Part shown: in pieces, positions 21,473 through 31,890 of the stretch
Position numbering within the stretch: the first letter of the stretch is position 1
Layout of the letters: each line of letters begins with the position of its first letter
Assembly (NCBI GenBank): GCA_039707465.1
Contig: CM077643.1
Location: 41,690,105 to 41,754,104, forward strand
DNA: 64,000 nt
Reading direction: 5' to 3'
Source: Rhabdophis nuchalis
Lineage: Eukaryota; Chordata; Lepidosauria; Squamata; Natricidae
The notes under the pieces: model-generated
Told to the model about the DNA's origin: nothing
Database searches by the model: none
Seen by the model: only the letters and a program-made list of their open reading frames with translations
Program-made: the position numbers and the translations under genes

Positions 21473-22600
21473 CCGTACTTTTCGGAGTATAAGATGCACC
21501 TTTTTCCTCTAAAAAGAGGCTGAAAATCTGGGTGCGTCTTATACATCGAATACAGCATTTTTTTTGCCTCCTAAAACTCCGCCCCTTCACCAAAATGGCT
21601 GCGTGCATACCCTTATGGAGGCTTCCAGACAGCTCCTGGGGGCTGGGAAGGGCAGAAATGAGCAAAAGACAGGGTGTTTTTGCCCCCCCCCCTCAGCCCC
21701 CAGCAGCACTCTATAAGCCACCATAAGGCTATGCATGTTATTTTATGACAAAAAAATGGCCCGTTTTCACAAAGAAAACGGGCCATTTTTCCTCATTTTG
21801 CCCCCCCCCCAGAGCACTCTGCAAGCCCCCCCCCCCAACTATTCATGCCTTTTATTTGAAAGAAAAACGGGCCCATTTTCGCGAAAAACAGGCCATTTGG
21901 GGGAGGTTTGAACAGTGCAAAAAGGGTTTTTTTTTCCCTTTCGGAAAGCTGTTTGGTTAGAGTGATTGATGAGAATTACGTTGGTCAAGTACTGTGCCTG
22001 CAGAAACAAAGATTTGTTCCAAAGGTGGTCAGTGATTTCCTTCTCCAGCACATGGGTAAATCTACCTGGAAACATCTACCTACCTACCTACCTACCTACT
22101 CTCTCTCTCTCTCTCTACCTATCTACTGTATTTCTCTCTCTCTCTCTCTCTATTTCTCTCTCTATTTTTCTCTCTAAATCCCTCTACCTACTTACCTATC
22201 TACACTCTCTCTCCCCCTACCTACCTACTGTATTTCTCTCTCTCTCTCTATTTCTCTCTCTATCCCTCTACCTACTTATCTATCTACACACACTCTGTCT
22301 CCCTACCTGGGACAGAGGGCGGTATAAAAATACAATAAAGATTAATAAAGATTACCTACCTACCTACTGTATTTATCTCTCTCCCTCTCTCCCTCTCTCC
22401 CTCTCTACCTACCTACCTACCTAACTACACACACTCTCTCTACCTACCTACCTACCTACCTACCTACCTACCTACCTACCTACTGTATTTCTCTCCCTCT
22501 CTATCCCTCTATCTACCTACCTACCTTTTTTTAAAAATTGCCTCTTCAAAAGCTGGGTGCGTCTTATACTCCAGTGCATCTTATACTCCAAAAAATGCGG
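21473..22600. mobile_element. Mariner-type MITE swollen by microsatellites
   Basis: The inverted ends are CCGTACTTTTCGGAGTATAA and TTATACTCCAAAAAATGCGG, flanked by TA (21471-21472, 22601-22602). The interior includes repeated GGTGCGTCTTATAC blocks. From 22076 to 22530 it is taken over by CCTA and CTCT repeats. Confidence 0.85.
22076..22530. repeat. (CCTA)n and (CT)n microsatellite block
   Basis: Alternating runs of CCTA and CTCTCT, with a recurring TACTGTATTTCTCTCTC higher-order unit. It lies inside the MITE above. Confidence 0.93.
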
Positions 22601-22624
22601 TATATCGTATATTAAGTAAGGGAA

Positions 22625-23225
22625 GATAACAAAAAAGGCCAACACGGTTCTAGGCTGCATAAACAGAGGGATTGAATCAAGATCATGTGAAGTGTTAACA
22701 CCATTTTATAATGTCTTGGTAAGACCACCCTTGAAATATTCCATCCAGTTTTGGTTGCCATGATGTAAAAAAGAGGCTGATACTCTAGAAAGGGTATAGA
22801 CAAGAGCAACAAAGATGATTAGGGGACTGGAGGCTAAAACATATAAAGAATGATTGCTGGAATTGGGTATGTCTAGTTTAATGGGGGGGAAAAGGACTAG
22901 GAGTCACATGATAGCAGTATTCAAATATTTCAGGGGCTGCCACAAAGAAGAGGGCAGAACACCTGAGGGCAGGACAAGAAGCAATAGAAGAGAAGCAACT
23001 TAGAACTGAGGAGAAATTTCCTGACAGTGAGAACAATTAATCAGTGGAACAGCTTGCCTCCAGAAGTTGTGAATGCCCCAACACTGGACGTTTTTAAGAA
23101 GATGTTGGAGAACCATTTGTCTGAAGTAGTGTAGGGTTTGCTGCCTAAGCAGGGAGTTGGACTAGAAGACCTCCAACGGGCCTTCCAACTATTTATTCTG
23201 TTCTGTTCTGTTCTAAAATAAAATC
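22625..23225 (+). mobile_element. CR1 LINE 3' end
   Basis: A decayed CR1 ORF2 C-terminus and 3' UTR on the plus strand, ending in a (TTCTG)n pentanucleotide tail near 23200. Several stops and deletions interrupt the frame. Confidence 0.88.
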
Positions 23226-23658
23226 AAAGACACTTAGTTGGAGAAAGAGTTTAATAGAATATATTTGAATTTTTTTTTTTAATCTGCATTGCACTGAAAG
23301 AAGTAAAACAAAATATCACTGGAGCAACAAACCCCCCCAAATGAAGGTATTCCAAATGAATTGACGTGTGTGTTGGAAATAGGATGAAATAAATGGTAGA
23401 TTATGTTGCTGCTCTTGAAGTTATCCTTAAGTGCTAATTTAATGCACTCAAGTTTTATACATGGTCAAACAGAACACTGAAATTAATCTTCATTTACATT
23501 CTTTAATAATAATGTCATTTAACAGATGACCAAAATATACAGGAGACAGATGAACTGAAATCTTCATGGATCATACTATCAAGGACAACAGCTATCAACT
23601 TTGTCACAAGGGGATGATTGTTTAAAATAGTAAACTGACCCCAAAGGATCTACTAGCA

Positions 23659-23743
23659 CAGGGGTCTGCAAAGTTGGCTCTTTTAAGACTGGTGGACTTC
23701 AACTCCCAGAATTCCCCAGCCAGCTATGCTTTGCAGACCCCTG
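23659..23743. mobile_element. Foldback MITE with one arm deleted
   Basis: One complete arm of the 66-bp-arm foldback family plus only the terminal 15 or so bases of the other arm. The flanks TACTAGCA and TAACTAGCA are near-identical target duplications. Confidence 0.82.
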
Positions 23744-23868
23744 TAACTAGCAGATGGTTGCACAGAATAATATATACATAAAGCAGACGAAGAAGGAAGC
23801 AGAGGAGGAGGAATAGCAGACATGCATATGGTACAGATTAGTGAAATATCTTCCTTGTTCATCATAAT

Positions 23869-23916
23869 GAAGGAGAAGGGCGGAGTATAAATTTGAAAAA
23901 TAAATAATAAATAATA
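23869..23916 (+). mobile_element. 48-bp L2 3' micro-insertion
   Basis: Only GGAGAAGGGCGG, the start of the tail and a short AATAA run are present, that is, the last part of an L2 3' end. Perfect 18-bp target duplications (23851-23868, 23917-23934) prove it is an insertion. Confidence 0.93.
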
Positions 23917-23934
23917 TTCCTTGTTCATCATAAT

Positions 23935-24760
23935 CCCGCTACTTGCGGGACCGCCTCCTACCACACATCTCCCTTCGGCCGATCCGCTCCCACAGGAAGG
24001 GCCTTCTCAGGGTGCCGTCTGCCGGTCAATGCCAGCTGGCGACCCCCAGGGGAAGGGCCTTCTCTGTGGCGGGTCCAGCCCTCTGGACACACTTTTTTCA
24101 CCTAGCTGGCCTAGCCTAGTTCCTGATGTAATTACTACAGATTTAGTCATTGAATTTTATCATTTTTAACAATTTTTTTTTTAATCAAAAAAGGTTTTAT
24201 TGGTTTTTACAAAAAAAAATTTGTAGGAAAAGGGTATAAGGTATTATTAAGACATTTTGAGGACATCTATGTCGGAGGTGTCGGCCCCCTCCGAGGCTTC
24301 ATACAAAAAAAACAACAACAATACAATAATTTTTCCATTTCTCTACAAAGTGGAGTGAGATACATACATATATCATTTCCCAACTTCATGCAATCAATCA
24401 TTTATTTCTATAAACATCCAGATAAGAGTTACTATATAATAGAAAGTCATTTGTGAGGTCTGAGTCTTTTAGCTATTGTATCCTCTTCTCCCCTGCTGCC
24501 AGTGGGCGGAGTCGTGGCCCCTCCCGCTCCCCCATTTTCATCCTCCAGGATTGAGGAATGTTTTTTAAGAAAGGCAAACATTTTTAACAGTTTTAACTAC
24601 ATTTTCGCACAGGCCATATTTAATTTAATTACATTTTAACGATATGATTGTGTTTATTATTGTCTGTTTGTTTTATTCTTTTTAATTTTCCTGTGCACCG
24701 CCCTGAGTCCCATTGGGGAAATAGGAGCGGTATAGAAATGGAAATTAAAAAAAAAAGTAA
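23935..24760 (+). mobile_element. L2-like LINE 3' part, split by an L1 3' end
   Basis: 23935-24160 encodes a piece of the L2 ORF2 C-terminus. 24590-24760 is the 3' UTR with the CCGCCCTGAGTCC hairpin and an A-rich tail. The middle is an L1 insertion. Confidence 0.82.
24172..24578 (-). mobile_element. L1 LINE 3' end, 5'-truncated
   Basis: A minus-strand fragment of about 407 bp ending in a poly(A) tail (T-run at 24172-24181), with an AATAAAA signal close to it. Target duplications CATTTTTAACA (24161-24171 and 24579-24589) are perfect over 11 bases. Confidence 0.88.
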
Positions 24761-24984
24761 TAGCTGGATTTGAATAGAGGAGCCTGATCATCCCCAGGCA
24801 GGAGTGGAATAAATGTATTGCTCTTTTTAAAAAAAAAAAAACTTAGGAAAACATCACTCACCTTTTTTAAGGGAACAGATAGGGTGGAGTCATTTACTAT
24901 ATTCAACTTGAATTAACTTTTTTTTTTCTTTGTAATAAAGGCTCTTGAGAGCTCTGGCGTGAAGCACATGTGACCATTATCAAA

Positions 24985-25150
24985 TTATCATTATTTTGGA
25001 CACATGTTGCAAAGATGTAGCTGGTAGGATGGAAGGAAAGAGAAGGAGAAGACGACCATCTTCAAGATGGATGGGGCTTAATTATTGCAGCATTGGGAGG
25101 TGCACCATTGGGAGATCAGAAAGATCAGATCACTCTGAAAGAAGTTGTTT
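24985..25150 (+). mobile_element. BovB/RTE-like LINE C-terminal remnant
   Basis: A frame reading ...GWKERRRRRPSSRWM... resembles the basic Arg-rich C-terminal motif of BovB/RTE ORF2. Stops and divergence are heavy. The assignment rests on one short motif. Confidence 0.45.
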
Positions 25151-25720
25151 TATGTGACTCATTAAGTGTCAACATTGATGTGATGATGTATAATCAATCA
25201 GTCGAATCAACCATTCAATAAATCAGTAAAATGCGATGGGTGCAGATAACATGCTAAATCATGCACACAAAAAGATGAAAACCAACTGAGCGTTTGCACA
25301 AGCACCCGTTGTGCAAATGGATTTGCACAACATCCCTTCTGCAAATGCAGTTATTAATAGCTTTTAACCACTTTGGATAAAATACATTGCATGAATTTAA
25401 ACTGAACTGCTGAACATAAGGGTGCTATTAAAAGAAACACCAAATGTTTTAATGTTTTGATAGTAATAGTAGCTTTGGTCTCCAGAAATGGAGATGTTGC
25501 AGAGACTTACAAACATAGCCAACATAGAATAGTTTTATACAGAGAAAGGTTTATTTTGCTCTTTTTTCCTTCTCTTTCCCTAAAACAAACACACACACAC
25601 ACACATACACACAGAGCGAAACACACATCACACTACACAATTATACATGGACCTCATGCATCCTAAGACATCTCAGCTTCTATATGGTGCCAACACCAAC
25701 TTGGGAAGCATGTAGAAGGC
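25151..25720. other. Intron next to the Ig exon, with (CA)n
   Basis: Sequence downstream (in gene direction) of the exon. It contains a (CA)n tract at 25586-25612 and no recognised element. Confidence 0.6.
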
Positions 25721-25724
25721 CTAC

Positions 25725-25994
25725 CTGTCACGAGAAAGCTGCAGCGGCCAGCCCCTGCCTCGTTGATGATGTTGCAACTGTAATTTCCATAACTGTCCCT
25801 TGAGAGGCTCCTGATGATATACTCTGTGGAGTCTTGAGCATCAAATCTTCCCGTCCGAAGGAGCTTGCTGCCCAATCGCCACTCAAAAGTCAAAACCCGA
25901 GTTGGGTAAGCCCTCAGCACCCGGCAGCTCATGGTCACACTTCGGCCCTGGCCTTGTCGAATCTCAAGGAACGTTGGCTCAACAGCAGGTGGGT
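25725..25994 (-). CDS. MDGA2: Ig-domain exon of an MDGA-family gene (MDGA2-like)
   Basis: MDGA proteins are GPI-anchored cell-surface Ig/FN3/MAM proteins that bind neuroligins at synapses and block neurexin contact. This 270-bp exon encodes one Ig-like domain: first Cys in VTMSCRV, Trp in FEWRLG, D-x-Y-x-x-Y-x-C near the end (DSYGNYSC), and the closing [14 protein letters not shown] is a potential N-glycosylation site. The minus-strand acceptor is TTCTCTTGCAG before 25994, and the donor is GTAGGC after 25725. Both junctions are phase 1, so the domain exon is symmetrical. From memory, human MDGA2 shares most of this stretch while human MDGA1 is clearly more diverged here. The single exon in 64 kb also suits the very long introns of MDGA2. 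Some substitutions are unexpected for so conserved a protein, so a lineage-specific paralogue is possible. Confidence 0.85.
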
Positions 25995-26010
25995 CTGCAA
26001 GAGAAAAGAA
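25995..26010 (-). other. Splice acceptor of the Ig exon
   Basis: The minus strand reads a pyrimidine-rich TTTTCTCTTGCAG directly before the exon. This defines its 5' edge. Confidence 0.85.
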
Positions 26011-26558
26011 GGAGGGTGTGTGTGAACTAAAGGGGATACAGCAAACACACACCTCCTCCTACCCTGATTCCCTCGTGTCTGACTAATTTTGCACAGAAAC
26101 CTGAAAATAAACCCTCGAGTTCATCAGTTCACCAATCATTTCACCTCAATGGAGCTGCTTTTGAAAACCTTTTTGAAGTTACATTTGGGCCAAGTAGGCG
26201 AGCTGGTTGCTTGAAAAAATTGAAGGCACTTGTATTGTCTCCTTTCCCTCCCTTTTCACTCTCTTCCCCAGGATAGCATGGCAGAGTTGCCAATAAAGCT
26301 GTTCCCTTGATACAAGTGCAGGAGGAGAATGGAGGAAGGTATATATTTTGGAGCTTTCCTGGAGCCACCAGTAAACTGAGTACTGCAGCCAAAGGAAGGA
26401 CAGTCGGTCCAAAAGAAAGAAAAAGAAATATAGGGACCCAGCAAGGCAGAACACAACATAAAAAGGTGCAAGAGCTCTACAGGCTGGACATTAAAAGAAA
26501 AAGGAGAAATCTCACAGAGAGAGAACAGGCTTAAAAAAGAAACATAGATGCATACCAG
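26011..26558. other. Intron upstream (gene direction) of the Ig exon
   Basis: No further exon or familiar repeat was recognised. The 83-112-codon frames at 26141-26594 are without domains. Confidence 0.55.
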
Positions 26559-26571
26559 TAATATAGAGCAT

Positions 26572-26925
26572 GAAAAGGTAAAGGTTCCCCACACACATAT
26601 GTGCTAGTCATTCTCGACTCTAAGGGGCAGTGTTCATCTCTGTTTCAAAGCCAAAGAGCCAATGGTATCCAAAGACGTCTCCGTGGTCATGTGGCCGGCG
26701 TGACTAAACGCCAGAGGAGCACGGAATGCTGTTACCTTCCTACCAAAGGTGGTTCCTATTTTTCTACTTGCATTTTACAAGCTTTTGAACTGCTAGGTTG
26801 GCAGAAGCTGGGACAAGTAACGGGAGCTCACTCCGTTACATGGCGCTAGGGATTTGAACCACCAAACTGCCGACCTTTCTGATCGACAAGCTCAGCATCT
26901 TAGCCACTGAGCCACTGTGTCCCTC
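26572..26925 (-). mobile_element. tRNA-derived SINE with TTTACC tail
   Basis: A 354-bp minus-strand SINE. Its head reads GTGGCTCAGTGGCTAAGATG (A-box region), then GGTTCAAATCC (B box), like a tRNA gene. The tail is a TACCTTT-type repeat. Target duplications TAATATAGAGCAT (26559-26571 and 26926-26938) are perfect over 13 bp. Other copies lie at 36490-36784 and 38884-39205. The family name is not certain. Confidence 0.9.
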
Positions 26926-26939
26926 TAATATAGAGCATA

Positions 26940-27847
26940 GTATACAGCAAATAGTAATATTGTATTAGATAACAGTAATGGAGAAGTAACAGCAGAGTGA
27001 TTGAAGAGCAATAAATAGAGTATAACATCATAGTAATAATTGTCAAAGTAATTGTATAGATATAGCAACAGAACAGAATATAGGAAGAATTCACATATCA
27101 TTTTTATATGTTACATTATACAAAACCAAACATCTCCCCAACCTGATATGAAGATGTCAAATATTAAGAAATCAGCTGTCTAAGGTGCTTTTGTGTCTCT
27201 CTTGAGTCTGGGTCATTCTAATTGTGCACTGTTAAGAAAAAAACCCCATGGAAGTCTAAATGGTGATAACTATTTTGAGTAACTGAAATTGAATTTGATC
27301 TTTTTCCATTATTCCTTGTCTGGCTTTCAGGTGCTTTGAACTTTCTCAGTCACAGAACCTGCTCTCTGAAATAGGTATACACCCACCCCCCTCCAGTTTC
27401 ACAGAGTTACAGAAAACCCTTAAGGCTCTGGTCCCAAATCTGAAAATAATGTCTTTGTGAAACACCTGTTGTAGTTTCTTATTGTGGTTGTTTTAATATT
27501 GGCTTTCTCTGTTGTTTTATATTTTTCAGTTTTGTGAGTTTTTTTTTTAAGCCATTGGGGCCAGGGGACAAATTTAAATAACTAAATAATAAAATAACCA
27601 GTAATGGAACTTAACCTGAAGAGACTTTACTTGAAAGAAGAGAACACCACACAAACTTTGCTATCAATTCAGTTCCAGGTTAATTTCAAGTTGCTGAATA
27701 TGAACTTAAATTCCCCAGCTGGCCATATCAAGTTGTCCAGTGAGGCTGGTATTCATAGGGAAAGCTAGGGAAAATACAACCATTGCATTACCATCAGAAG
27801 GCATTACAGTATGACGTGAAGGAGCCGAAGCCATTCCAAAGGGGATC
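26940..27847. other. Unassigned intronic sequence
   Basis: AT-rich sequence. A short CR1-like trace may exist near 27310-27350. No gene was recognised. Confidence 0.45.
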
Positions 27848-27863
27848 AAGAAAGCAAATAAAG

Positions 27864-28941
27864 GTACTTCTCTTGGCTTTATCCCCAACAGAAATATAAC
27901 TGGGTCCAATTGAAAATCAAATCCTGTGATTTCTGACAACCAATTTTTGATAGTAGTCCAGTACCTTTTAACCTTCAGGCAGGTCCACCACTGCTTGGTA
28001 CTTATTAATACACATCACAACAGCGGCACGTATGACATACACGCAATATTGGAAGTCAAAGGAAATCCCAAACGAACCAACAGTTCCTGGATAAGATTCT
28101 ACGATGTGCAGAAGCGGACAGGATGATATATATTCTTAAAGGGAAAAGTGAATCGCTTTTTAATAAAAGTTGGGATTTCTGGTACCTATGGCTGGGAAAC
28201 AGAGTGTCAGATTTTAATGGGAGTAGTGGTTAAGATTTAGTTAATAGAAATAATTATTACAATGATTGTTTTTGAATCTTTTTCTCTATATAAACTCTGC
28301 TATTATTAGAAGTGTAGGAGAAATATTGAGAATTAGGGATTTATAAGACAATTGTAAGATGTGTATAAGATCTATCAGCTTGGGATGAAGTAGACTAAAA
28401 TTGGAGGAGGCATTAAACTCCTCAGTCTTTGTTCAATGTTTATGTGAATCATTGTTCAATAGAAATTTATTTTAAGGGAAAAATATATTTTAAGTTTGGA
28501 TTGCTGAAACGCCACCCCCAGAACCCATCAGAGAAAATAAATAAGCAAAGGCAACAACGGAAAGGGGAGAGACGAGGAGGGAAAGGAAGAAAGGGTAAAG
28601 TAGAGAAAGTAAGGGTGGGGAATGAAGAGTAGGAGAGAGGATAAGAAAGAAGAGAGGAGAGGAGGAGAAAGGAAAGAGAGGGGGAAAAGGGAGAAGAGAG
28701 GGGAAATGAGAGAAGGAAACAAGAAAGCAGAGAAGGAAGCTTGAGAAGGTAGGAGTAAGGCTGTTGCAAAATAAGATGGAGACACAGGTTGGCAAGAAAG
28801 CAATCCAAACTGTATCATACAGTATATATGTAAGAATGTGTATAGATATTAATGATGACTAGATAAATGTTAAATAGTATTTATAAGAATGTATATCAAT
28901 GAATGATTTTGAAATGGGGAAAAATAAAAACTATTCTTCAA
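27864..28941 (+). mobile_element. L1 LINE 3' end with 5' inversion (twin priming)
   Basis: 27864 to about 27993 reads on the minus strand as L1 ORF2 (…YWTTIKNW…FLLGIKPRE). From about 27993 the plus strand continues the same protein (…ITTAARMTYTQYW…), followed by the C-terminus, a purine-rich 3' UTR and an A-rich end. Target duplications AAGAAAGC(A/G)AATAAAG (27848-27863 and 28942-28957) match at 15/16. The two parts overlap by GTAC at the junction. This is the classic structure of a twin-primed L1. Confidence 0.9.
28553..28745 (+). repeat. Polypurine tract in the L1 3' UTR
   Basis: Nearly 190 bp of GGAGA-type purines. The antisense 96-113-codon frames here are artefacts of this composition. 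Confidence 0.85.
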
Positions 28942-28957
28942 AAGAAAGCGAATAAAG

Positions 28958-29196
28958 CATGGATTTAACATTGAACTAATTGTCCATGCTTGAAGCTACG
29001 ACATATCCCAATAGCTGTAAGTGTGCAATTGAGAAAACCAACTTTAAGCCAAAATAAACGAGGAGCCCAATCAAAAAAGCAGGAAGAGAGGTTCTCTCAC
29101 TAATCCCAGATTCCAAGATAGGACTAGCACGGCCCTTATCTCTTACTCAATGAACACACCAGTTCAGATGCCAATCAAAGAATGCTATTTAACAGG
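28958..29196. other. Unassigned intronic sequence
   Basis: Nothing was recognised. Confidence 0.5.
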
Positions 29197-29204
29197 GTTT
29201 TAAT

Positions 29205-29731
29205 CAGGGATGAAACGCTCTGAAGCCTGCTATCCGTTCGCTTTGCTACTGGTTCAGTTTGCGCGTGTATGCGCACTGCAGGCGCTACTGCGCAGTGCTG
29301 AAAAAGGAGGATTAAGAAGCCTTTCCTGAGTCTGCAAAGGTAAGTAGAACAGCTAAGGAACAGCTGTGCCGTGCGATTTAGATTTACTAGGAAGAAGGAT
29401 TTCCTGCTTTCTACCTACTATAAATCCCACAGCACAGCTGATTTTCCCACAGCTGATCATTGGAATGTAAGAAAGTGCTACCAGTTTAGACAAACTGGTA
29501 GTTCCAACGATCGGAACTACCGATTGGCTCGAACCAATGGTAAAAAAAAGGCTACCAGTTCGCCCGATCTGGTAGTTTAAAAAAATTCTAGATTTCTAAT
29601 TGCACGGCACAATCAGCTGTGCCATGCAATTAGAAATTTAGCATTTTTAAACTACTGGATAAGGCGAACTGGTAGCATGGTTTACCACCGGTTCGAGCGA
29701 ACCGGTCCGAACCGGTAGCATATCACCCCTG
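29205..29731. mobile_element. hAT MITE, 527 bp
   Basis: The ends are CAGGGATGAAACGCTCTGAA and CGGTAGCATATCACCCCTG. Perfect 8-bp target duplications GTTTTAAT (29197-29204, 29732-29739) flank it. The interior holds several inverted repeats of CTACCAGTTCG and AGCACAGCTG type. It has no transposase. Confidence 0.92.
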
Positions 29732-29739
29732 GTTTTAAT

Positions 29740-30800
29740 GTTATATATGGGTATGTATTTTTTTTTTGTTAGCACATCCTAGACATGGAAAAATGAGATG
29801 GACATAAAAATATATAAATAACACAACTCTAATATTGTTTTTAAATTACCCAATGGCAATGAGATTCAGATATTACCCACTTGAGCAAATGAGCTGCATT
29901 ACCATTTCCAAGGAAAGTGAAATTTCCAAACAGTCCCTCTCCCTTGGAAATGACAAATATTAGCCACTCTAGGTTTCTGGCCTACCTTTCATGGGAGTCA
30001 GCCTGCCCTCTCTTGCTGCTGAGCTGGCCCCATTTTTACTTGCTTTCAAGCTATTAATGGGCCAGAACCTCTATGCCTGCAGTGAAGCAAAGACCTTTGC
30101 AGTTATGTTACAAAGATCCAGTTTGAATGGCAGGCAAGAGATTGGATGATTTCCACTGTACCTAAAGTTACAGGTCATTTGGATTCCTCAGGAGGAGGCT
30201 GATTAAAGTTCCCTCTCTTTCTTTTTCCCTTCCCTTTCCTCATCTAACCAAAAAAAGAAAAGAAATTTTAAGTAATTTTCTAGGCAGTTATTCCTCTCTC
30301 CTTATGAAAAGTTGAGAGTAAGTGTAGATGCACTAAAGAGCATATGGCACATCTGGACAAGTTTTTCATAAGGATTAATTCAATGCAAAAATATTCCTTT
30401 TTATATAATAGTTTTTAATTTTTATTATCAATTATCAAACACTTTGAAGAAAAATCTTCTGTTTTTTTCCAGTGAATGACAATGCTTTGTACTTTTAAAA
30501 TGGTTACAAATTAGCCAACAGTTGTGTGGGAATCAGGGCTGGATTAAGACCAAGCTAAGGAACTATACACAACAATATCAAATATAAATTTAAAGAACAT
30601 TAAACACTAAATAACAATAAGCCATATAAGAATATTATTTACTTATAAATAGTATAAGAGGGGGAAAGGTCAAATTTCGACAGTTTTTAATGTATTTTAA
30701 AAGGAAAATGGTAGGGGAAAATGCAAACTTTATAAGGGAAATAAAGGGGAGGTTATGAGGGGGGAAATGCAAAAACGGAAGCTGAAGGTGGCAATGAAAG
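29740..30800. other. Unassigned intronic sequence
   Basis: 1 kb without a recognised gene or repeat. Confidence 0.5.
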
Positions 30801-30808
30801 GGTTAATG

Positions 30809-30943
30809 CAGGGGTGTCCAAACTTGGAAACTTTAAGACTTGTGGACTTCAACTCCCAGAATTCCCCAGCCAGCTATGCTGGCTGGGGAATTCTGGGAGT
30901 TGAAGTCCACAAGTCTTAAAGTTTCCAAGTTTGGACACCCCTG
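30809..30943. mobile_element. Perfect foldback MITE, 66-bp arms
   Basis: Two 66-bp arms are exact reverse complements around a 3-base loop (TAT). The ends are CAGGGGTG/CACCCCTG. Perfect 8-bp target duplications GGTTAATG flank it (30801-30808, 30944-30951). Confidence 0.95.
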
Positions 30944-31042
30944 GGTTAATGGAATGATAACTAGGCGGAAGAACTCTGTGGCGCCCCCTTTCCCTTGGAG
31001 CTCTAAAGCACATGCTTATTTTGCTTCATCCAGGGTGGTGAG

Positions 31043-31310
31043 AATTATTTTATTCGATTTATAAACCGCCCTATCTCCCCAAAGGGACTCAGGGCGGTGC
31101 ATAGGAAACAATAAAACCACATTCAATAAATACAATATAAGATAATTAAAATGAATTAAATATACCTGTGCTAAAATAAATTTAATACCCTAGTAAAAAC
31201 CATTCTAAAATTATGCCAGGCCGGCCATCTGAAATAGGTGAGTTTTTAGTGTCCGGCGGAAGAGGCGAAGGTCCGTGATTGTGCGGAGGTCGGGGGGAAG
31301 GTCATGTATC
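31043..31310 (-). mobile_element. L2-like LINE 3' end
   Basis: 3' UTR with the CCGCCCTATCTCC/GGGCGG hairpin and a few C-terminal codons, minus strand, 5'-truncated at about 31310. Confidence 0.82.
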
Positions 31311-31578
31311 CTGTGATCTGTTTCTTCTAATTTCCCTGGGTTTTCCCCACTTCTGTTGAAATCCCAAGGAAAAAAATTATTCCTTTTTCAGAGAGAAATG
31401 CAGACTTTAAAATGATGAAAAGATGGGCTAATAGCAAAAAAAGAAAAGAAAAGAAAGAAAGGCAGCTGCAGCAGCTTTTCCCATCTCCAGCAATAAAGTC
31501 AGCTCAAAAATGCTAACAAGAGAGATTTGACAGAAATCCTCAATCACCCTGAGAAAAGAAAAGCACATTTGCAGAGGG

Positions 31579-31623
<45 letters not shown>

Positions 31624-31890
31624 AGGGAGGGAGGGAGGGAGGGAGGGAGGGAGAGAGAGAGAGGGAGAGAGACTGTTTTTCAGCACAGTAATAATGTAAT
31701 ATTCTCTCTCTCTCTCATTTCTTACAAAGCTCGATGAATAGTTTTACAGCCTTTCATACACAACTGACTGGTTTTTCTAAAAGTGTATTACAAACAAGTA
31801 ATATCATTTATTTTTATCGGTGTGTTGATCCCATAGATAGATTTACTCCACAACAATCTATATCTAACATGTCCTTTCAAGTCACTTAAT
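31311..31890. other. Unassigned sequence with (GA)n/(GGGA)n
   Basis: Contains a compound (GA)n, (GGGA)n microsatellite at about 31583-31675. No gene was recognised. Confidence 0.7.

Noticed and set aside
22076..22530. Regular short repeats as a CRISPR-like array
   Set aside because: The units are 2-4 bp simple repeats with no unique spacers, in a vertebrate genome.
25725..25994. MDGA1 as the identity of the Ig exon
   Set aside because: MDGA1, as I remember it, is much less similar in this domain than MDGA2, and the long introns favour MDGA2. A search would settle it.
28467..28818. Three overlapping 96-113-codon minus frames, rich in Ser/Leu/Phe/Pro
   Set aside because: They are antisense to the purine-rich L1 3' UTR and are compositional artefacts.
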